This document shows, piece by piece, positions 5,882 to 9,964 of a stretch of DNA of 9,964 nucleotides (within the stretch, counting starts at the first letter, position 1; each line of letters opens with the position of its first letter). The notes under the pieces were generated by a model. The model did no database searches. It saw only the letters and a list, made by a program, of their open reading frames with translations, and was not told the origin of the DNA. The translations under genes were made by a program, and so were the position numbers. Origin of the DNA: JBFMDH01 sp044868105 (GTDB lineage Bacteria; Acidobacteriota; Blastocatellia; UBA7656); NCBI GenBank assembly GCA_044868105.1, contig JBIOWC010000268.1:1-9964 (forward strand), written 5' to 3'.

Positions 5882-7015
5882 ATGAAGGCGTATAGATTGA
5901 ACGACCATTGGCAAACCAAAAATTCCCTGACATCTCGGTCTCTCGGTCTCTCTATGGTGAAAAATGGAAAACCCCAGAGACCTCGAGGCCTGAAGGCTGC
6001 CCAGGGACAGTTAAGCAGGAAACGCACCTGGTTCTTCTTGATATTGGTGGCGGCCTTGATAACCGTTCAGCCGATGCCAGGCAAAGCGTCACTTGCCTCA
6101 GGTTTTCAGCGGCAAGCTACAGCCGCGCACGCAAAGCCTCTGCCGGATGGCGTGACGGCGAAAGAGGTACAGTTTTACAGTGAAGGCATTCAATGTTACG
6201 GCAAGCTTCTTATACCTAAGGGATTTTCGGCAGAAAGCAAAGCGCCGGCCGTTGTGCTGGCGCCGGGTTGGGGCGAGACCGCCGCATCGGTTGAAAACTT
6301 TGCGGCCCATTTTGCTTCGCGCGGTCTCGTCGCAATGGTCCTGGATTATCGCGGCTGGGGTCGGAGCGGCGGATATTTGCAAACCTTAGACCCGGTGAAA
6401 ACCGATGACCGGCTGCGGTTTTCACAACTAACGGCAAAGGTGCAGATTCGGCGTAAGCGGCTCATCCCACAGCAACAGATTCTCGACATTCGCAACGCTT
6501 TATATTTCTTGCAAGGCGAACCGGGTGTTGACCGAACACGTGTCGGCGTGTGGGGTACGGATATGGCCGGCGGACATGTGTTGGTGATTGCCGCGGTTGA
6601 TTCGCGGATTAAAGCGGCGGTGGCGCAAGCGCCCCAGATTGACGGAAATGACCTGCCGAAAAAAGCTTCTCAGCCAAGCGGCGATTTATTACAAGCGGAA
6701 CAACGGCGCGCGCGCACCGGTCAAGTGCCGACGGCTGGCGCTGCAACAGTTGATGCAGAAGCTCGACTGGCGCTCGCAGAGTATCATCCATTCTGGTACG
6801 TCGAACAGATTCCGCAGAAGACCGCAGTGCTCTTTATCATCGCCGATAAAGACAGGAAGGTGAACAATGAAAACCATGCCATTGCCGCTTCAAAGTTGTT
6901 GAAAGGCGCAACTGAGGTTGTGAGTGTGCCGGCCACCCACACCCAACTCGGCAGCGGCGCGGCCTTTGATAAAGCGGCCAATGCGGCGGCTGATTGGTTC
7001 TTAAAACATTTGTAA
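5882..7015 (+). CDS. Secreted alpha/beta hydrolase paralogue with Asp at the nucleophile position
   Basis: A 377-aa paralogue of the preceding hydrolase, 14 bases after its stop. Shared blocks include LPDGVTAKEVQFYSEG (88-102), RGLVAMVLDYRGWGRSGG (147-164), GEPGVDRTRVGVWG (212-225) and the ending AADWFLKHL. The elbow reads GVWGTDMAGG (222-231): the position of the neighbour's Ser209 is Asp227 and the following Gly is Ala. The acid D324 (IADKDRKV) and His H353 (PATHTQL) are kept. Haloalkane dehalogenases and epoxide hydrolases use an Asp nucleophile, so activity of that kind, or loss of catalysis, are both possible. The export signal is SRKRTWFFLILVAALI..PGKASLA at about 45-72, unusually far from the first ATG. 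The ATG at 5954 (residue 25) is a shorter alternative start; neither has a good Shine-Dalgarno. A repeat element (5933-5987) lies in this extra N-terminal part. Confidence 0.85.
   Translation: MKAYRLNDHWQTKNSLTSRSLGLSMVKNGKPQRPRGLKAAQGQLSRKRTWFFLILVAALITVQPMPGKASLASGFQRQATAAHAKPLPDGVTAKEVQFYSEGIQCYGKLLIPKGFSAESKAPAVVLAPGWGETAASVENFAAHFASRGLVAMVLDYRGWGRSGGYLQTLDPVKTDDRLRFSQLTAKVQIRRKRLIPQQQILDIRNALYFLQGEPGVDRTRVGVWGTDMAGGHVLVIAAVDSRIKAAVAQAPQIDGNDLPKKASQPSGDLLQAEQRRARTGQVPTAGAATVDAEARLALAEYHPFWYVEQIPQKTAVLFIIADKDRKVNNENHAIAASKLLKGATEVVSVPATHTQLGSGAAFDKAANAAADWFLKHL
5933..5987. repeat. TCTCGGTC tandem repeat with inverted partner inside a gene's 5' end
   Basis: TCTCGGTC occurs at 5933-5940 and 5941-5948, followed by a half unit TCTC (5949-5952). 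A 24-base loop then leads to AGAGACC (5976-5982), the exact reverse complement of GGTCTCT (5945-5951), and to CTCGAG, which extends the pairing with a two-base bulge. The layout (short tandem units meeting an inverted copy) resembles the heptamer element at 3669-3755 but uses a different unit. It lies in the N-terminal extension of the second hydrolase, or in its leader if translation starts further in. Confidence 0.55.
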
Positions 7016-7089
7016 TTCGAACGCTTCGCGCCGGACGCTTGGGTCTGGTCGCGGCGCCGATTGACTGAGAGTGATAGAGCAAGTCAGTG

Positions 7090-9045
7090 ATGAAGCGAAT
7101 TGAGCATACGATGATTGATTGGTTGAAAATAAAATCGGCTCTCAACCGGCTCACGGTGTCGTGTCTCTTCATCATTGCGCTGACGCTCACGGCTTTCGCA
7201 CAACTGCGCGACAAGCCAGGTGAATGGCGCAGCTATGCCGGTGATAATGCCAGTCGAAAATATTCGGCGCTCAACGAAATAAACAAAACCAATATCAATA
7301 AATTGCATGTCGCCTGGTCGTGGACAGTGCCCGACGCGGAAATTGCCAAAGACAACGCGGCGCTGGCGCGGGCCACCTATTTTCAATGCACGCCGCTGAT
7401 GGTAGGTGACGTGCTCTATGTGACCACACCGCTCAGCCAACTGGCGGCGGTAGATGCCCGCAGCGGAAAGACCATCTGGGTTTATAATCCGAAGAGTTAC
7501 GAAGCCGGTCGCCCGACCAATATCGGGTTTATCAATCGCGGCGCGGCTTATTGGACGGACGGAAAAGCAGCGCGCCTCTTCTTTTCAACCGGTGATGCAC
7601 ATTTAATTGCCGTGAGTACAAAGACCGGTCAACCGATTGCCGAGTTTGGCGAAGGTGGAGCGATAGACCTGACCCAAGGGCTTGAGCGCACGGTAGCGCG
7701 ACGTTCCTATTACGCCAGTTCGGCGCCGCTGGTTTGTCGCGACACCTTGATTATTGGTTCATCTATTTCCGATGGCCCGACAAATAAAGAAGCGCCGCCC
7801 GGACATGTGCGCGGCTTCGATGTTCGCACGGGTAAAATGAAATGGATATTTCATACGATTCCGTGCGCCGGCGAAGTCGGTAATGAGACCTGGGAAGGGG
7901 ATTCGTGGCAATACACCGGCAACACTAACGTCTGGGCGCCAATGAGCGCCGATGATGAACTGGGGTTGGTTTATCTGCCGACCAGCACACCGACCAACGA
8001 TTTTTATGGCGGACATCGGCTCGGCGATAACCTCTTTGCCGAAAGTCTCGTCTGTCTGGATGCCGCGACCGGAAAACGCATCTGGCATTTTCAAATCGTT
8101 CATCACGGACTGTGGGATTACGATTTGCCGTGCGCGCCGACGCTGGTTGACCTCACGGTCAGCGGTCGCAAAATCAAAGCCGTTGCACAAGCCACCAAAC
8201 ACGGGTTCGTTTTTGTGTTCGATAGAAAGACCGGTGCGCCGGTTTGGCCCATTGAAGAACGACCCGTGCCGCAATCAACGATTCCGGGTGAACGTACAGC
8301 GCGCACGCAGCCCTTCCCGACCAAGCCGCCGCCGTTTGAACGACAAGGGGTGACGGAAGATGATTTGATTGATTTCACGCCGGAATTGCGCGCCGAAGCT
8401 CTGGCAATTTTCAAACGCTTTGAAGGCGGTCCGCTGTTTACGCCGCCGACCCTGAAAGGCACGATTGAACTACCGGGTTATGGCGGTGGCGCCAACTGGG
8501 GCGGCGCGGCCTTCGACCCGGAAACCGGGGTGCTCTACATTCCGTCAAACACCGCGCCGACGATGCTGGCGCTCGGTCAACCGGATGCGAACCGTTCGAA
8601 CTTTCGTTATACGCGACGCGGGATTAGTGATTTCGGCGGACCGCGCGGCCTGCCGCTGGTGAAACCGCCGTACAGTCGCATCACGGCGATTGATTTGAAT
8701 CAAGGCAAGATTTTATGGCAGGTGACAAATGGCGACGGCTTAAAAAATCACCCGTTGCTTAAAGCGTTGAATCTGCCGCCGCTTGGTTCAACGGGTCGGG
8801 CTGCGCCTTTGCTCACTAAAAGTTTACTCTTTGTCGGCGAAGGCACAGGACGCACAGGTTCAACAGCCGGCGGCGGGGGCACGAAGTTCAAGGCTTATGA
8901 TAAAGCCACCGGCGCGGCGCTTTGGGAGATTGATTTGCCTGACCAAACAACCGGCGCGCCGATGACTTATCTCGTCGGTGGTAAGCAATATGTGGTGGTT
9001 GCGGTAGGCAGCGCCCCGCCGCAACTTGTGGCGCTCAGTTTGTAA
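7090..9045 (+). CDS. PQQ-dependent dehydrogenase (quinoprotein glucose/alcohol dehydrogenase family)
   Basis: A 651-aa secreted quinoprotein that would oxidise an alcohol, sugar or similar hydroxyl substrate in the periplasm. A hydrophobic signal (LTVSCLFIIALTLTAFA-Q) is followed by the family opening GEWRSYAGDNASRKYSAL. The beta-propeller shows repeated D-x-x-x-G-x-x-x-W docking motifs, with Trp at about residues 130, 252, 332, 386, 543 and 612. HHGLWDYDLPCAPTLVDL (from 338) contains the expected catalytic Asp343. FTPPTLKGTIELPG and GGAAFDPETGVLYIPS resemble membrane-bound glucose dehydrogenases, but the membrane domain is absent. No CXXCH is present, so it is not a quinohaemoprotein and needs a separate acceptor such as the cytochrome at 4201. 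No adjacent-Cys disulphide is seen. The ATG at 7090 is used; a GTG at 7087 and an ATG at 7111 are alternatives, the last giving the tidiest signal peptide. No PQQ biosynthesis genes are in the window. Confidence 0.93.
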   Translation: MKRIEHTMIDWLKIKSALNRLTVSCLFIIALTLTAFAQLRDKPGEWRSYAGDNASRKYSALNEINKTNINKLHVAWSWTVPDAEIAKDNAALARATYFQCTPLMVGDVLYVTTPLSQLAAVDARSGKTIWVYNPKSYEAGRPTNIGFINRGAAYWTDGKAARLFFSTGDAHLIAVSTKTGQPIAEFGEGGAIDLTQGLERTVARRSYYASSAPLVCRDTLIIGSSISDGPTNKEAPPGHVRGFDVRTGKMKWIFHTIPCAGEVGNETWEGDSWQYTGNTNVWAPMSADDELGLVYLPTSTPTNDFYGGHRLGDNLFAESLVCLDAATGKRIWHFQIVHHGLWDYDLPCAPTLVDLTVSGRKIKAVAQATKHGFVFVFDRKTGAPVWPIEERPVPQSTIPGERTARTQPFPTKPPPFERQGVTEDDLIDFTPELRAEALAIFKRFEGGPLFTPPTLKGTIELPGYGGGANWGGAAFDPETGVLYIPSNTAPTMLALGQPDANRSNFRYTRRGISDFGGPRGLPLVKPPYSRITAIDLNQGKILWQVTNGDGLKNHPLLKALNLPPLGSTGRAAPLLTKSLLFVGEGTGRTGSTAGGGGTKFKAYDKATGAALWEIDLPDQTTGAPMTYLVGGKQYVVVAVGSAPPQLVALSL

Positions 9046-9069
9046 ATAAAGTTAGGCCTAGGAAGGTGT

Positions 9070-9085
9070 GAGCGACTGCTCTTTT
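9070..9085 (+). terminator. Possible weak intrinsic terminator after the dehydrogenase
   Basis: GAGC (9070-9073), loop GACT, GCTC (9078-9081) and a run of four T (9082-9085), 24 bases after the dehydrogenase stop. The 4-bp stem is short, so termination would be partial. Confidence 0.3.
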
Positions 9086-9086
9086 A

Positions 9087-9118
9087 TGCTATAAATACTA
9101 TGCACAGTGAGCGCTCAT
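9087..9118 (+). promoter_or_regulatory. Extended -10 promoter with a LacI-like palindrome behind it
   Basis: TGCTATAAA (9087-9095) is an extended -10 element (TG-n-TATAAA) without a convincing -35, predicting a start near 9102. TGAGCGCTCA (9108-9117) is a perfect 10-bp palindrome just downstream, and GTGAGCGCTCAT matches the centre of a symmetric lac-type operator at 11 of 12 positions. This arrangement would give the gene at 9280 its own repressible promoter with a leader of about 175 bases. The leader also holds a GCCGG/CCGGC hairpin (9213-9225). Confidence 0.35.
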
Positions 9119-9265
9119 AACCTACGGAAGCCGCAAATTTATAAGGCAATCATTAGCAGGTTCGCCGACAAAGTTAAAACCGAGACGGCGAGCGCGACAG
9201 ATTAAATTGTTGGCCGGTTCCCGGCTGTAACCACTATCCCTAATAACTGATGTTCAAAAGTTGAC

Positions 9266-9273
9266 TGAGGAGG
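9266..9273 (+). promoter_or_regulatory. Strong Shine-Dalgarno of the last gene
   Basis: TGAGGAGG ends six bases before the ATG at 9280, the best ribosome binding site in the window, and it fixes the start of the following gene. Confidence 0.75.
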
Positions 9274-9279
9274 CTTGTA

Positions 9280-9964
9280 ATGAAACGAACTTTTGGCTTA
9301 TGCCTGATGGGTTTGCTGCTGGCAGTGAGCATCTATCTTGTGCCGGGGTCGAGCGCCGCATCCACACCCGCGCCCGTAACCTATGCGAAAGATGTAGCGC
9401 CGATTATTCAGAAAAATTGCATGGTCTGTCACCGTCCCGGTGAAGTCGCGCCGATGTCTTTCATGAATTATAAAGAGGTTCGCCCGTGGGCGCGTTCCAT
9501 CAAGGAAAAAGTCGTGACTCGCGAAATGCCGCCTTGGTTTGCTGACCCCCAACACGGCGAATTTTCCAATGATTGCCGGTTGTCACAAAAAGAGATTGAG
9601 ACCATCTCAAATTGGGTTGAAGGTGGTGCGAAAGAAGGCAATCCAAAAGATATGCCGGCCAACCCCAAATTCACCGACGGCTGGCAAATCGGCAAGCCTG
9701 ATGTTGTGCTGGCGATGACCGAAGATTTCCATATTCCCGTTGAAGGCGTGGTGCCCTACAAATATTTCGCCGTGCCGACTAATTTCAACGAAGACAAATA
9801 TGTGCAGCTTGCTGAAATCCGCAGCGGCGACCGAGCGCACGTGCATCACGTGATTGTCAGCGTGCGTTATCCGGGGCAAGGCGAATTACCGCCGGCCGGC
9901 GAACTCACGCCGGAACGTCTTGCGGCGGCGCGCCCGCAAACCGCCAACGGCAATGCACAACAAG
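9280..9964 (+). CDS. Cytochrome c / copper type II monooxygenase-like protein (5' part, runs off the window)
   Basis: The frame is open from ATG 9280 to the right edge (228 codons, no stop), so the gene is truncated by the window. A signal peptide (FGLCLMGLLLAVSIYLVPGSSA-A) is followed by a short cytochrome c-like domain: VTYAKDVAPIIQKNCMVCH, with C47, C50 and H51 as the haem c site, then RPGEVAPMSF and REMPPWF (M83 a possible distal ligand). The region KPDVVLAMTEDFHIPVEGVVPYKYFAVPT (about 139-167) and RAHVHHVIV (185-193) resemble the N-terminal copper domain of ascorbate-dependent type II monooxygenases, with H187, H189 and H190 as candidate Cu ligands. A CXXCH domain joined to this copper fold is a layout I associate with Acidobacteriota and Planctomycetes proteins of uncertain substrate. 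The second copper domain would lie beyond the window. A 234-base gap with its own promoter-like signal may separate it from the upstream transcript. Confidence 0.85.
   Translation, partial: MKRTFGLCLMGLLLAVSIYLVPGSSAASTPAPVTYAKDVAPIIQKNCMVCHRPGEVAPMSFMNYKEVRPWARSIKEKVVTREMPPWFADPQHGEFSNDCRLSQKEIETISNWVEGGAKEGNPKDMPANPKFTDGWQIGKPDVVLAMTEDFHIPVEGVVPYKYFAVPTNFNEDKYVQLAEIRSGDRAHVHHVIVSVRYPGQGELPPAGELTPERLAAARPQTANGNAQQ

Noticed and set aside
7028..7057. GCGCC/GGCGC inverted repeat before the PQQ dehydrogenase
   Set aside because: Only five paired bases with a 20-base loop and no T-run; insufficient for a terminator or attenuator.
8113..8124. W-D-Y-D in the PQQ dehydrogenase as a lanthanide-dependent (XoxF-type) signature
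   Set aside because: The second Asp two residues after the catalytic Asp marks lanthanide use in methanol dehydrogenases, but the glucose dehydrogenase family, which this protein resembles more, commonly has W-D-x-D as well, so the motif does not discriminate here.
1..9964. CRISPR arrays, transposases, tRNA or rRNA genes, phage or defence genes
   Set aside because: I looked for regularly spaced repeats, IS-type terminal repeats, tRNA cloverleaf sequences and defence-type proteins and found none. The window is metabolic.

Overview
The window is ordinary-looking bacterial DNA with balanced base composition and dense genes. The gene types suggest a Gram-negative soil or environmental bacterium: a Tat-type signal on a thiamine-diphosphate (ThDP) enzyme, secreted alpha/beta hydrolases, a PQQ quinoprotein, small c-type cytochromes, and a cytochrome c/copper-monooxygenase-like protein. 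The combination is most reminiscent of Acidobacteriota (Blastocatellia-like). That placement is an inference from gene content; there is no rRNA or other phylogenetic marker here.

Layout. Positions 1-341 hold the 3' end of an unrecognised + strand gene. It converges on a - strand GNAT acetyltransferase (528-1139), and a strong hairpin lies between them. Positions 1140-1695 are a gene-poor divergent region. It has a promoter for the acetyltransferase, a second + strand promoter with a TetR-operator-like palindrome and no evident gene behind it, and a likely promoter for the genes that follow.

From 1696 to the right edge, every gene is on the + strand with short gaps: a Tat-signal ThDP enzyme (1696-3666), an unknown 153-aa protein (3756-4217), a c-type cytochrome overlapping it (4201-4659), two tandem paralogous secreted alpha/beta hydrolases (4752-5867 and 5882-7015), a PQQ-dependent dehydrogenase (7090-9045), and, after a 234-base gap with its own promoter-like and operator-like signals, a cytochrome c/Cu type II monooxygenase-like protein (9280 to the edge). 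This last gene runs off the window.

How the genes may work together (inference). All products except the 153-aa protein carry export signals. The set reads as a periplasmic oxidation module: hydrolases release or cleave a substrate, the quinoprotein oxidises an alcohol or sugar, the monohaem cytochrome takes the electrons, and the exported ThDP enzyme acts on a keto-acid or similar intermediate. The substrate cannot be read from the sequence. The most unusual points are a cofactor enzyme of a normally cytoplasmic family with a twin-arginine signal, and a hydrolase paralogue in which the catalytic Ser is replaced by Asp while the acid and His remain. Two short-tandem-repeat hairpin elements are also present. 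One fills the gap before the 153-aa gene and the other lies inside the 5' end of the second hydrolase gene.
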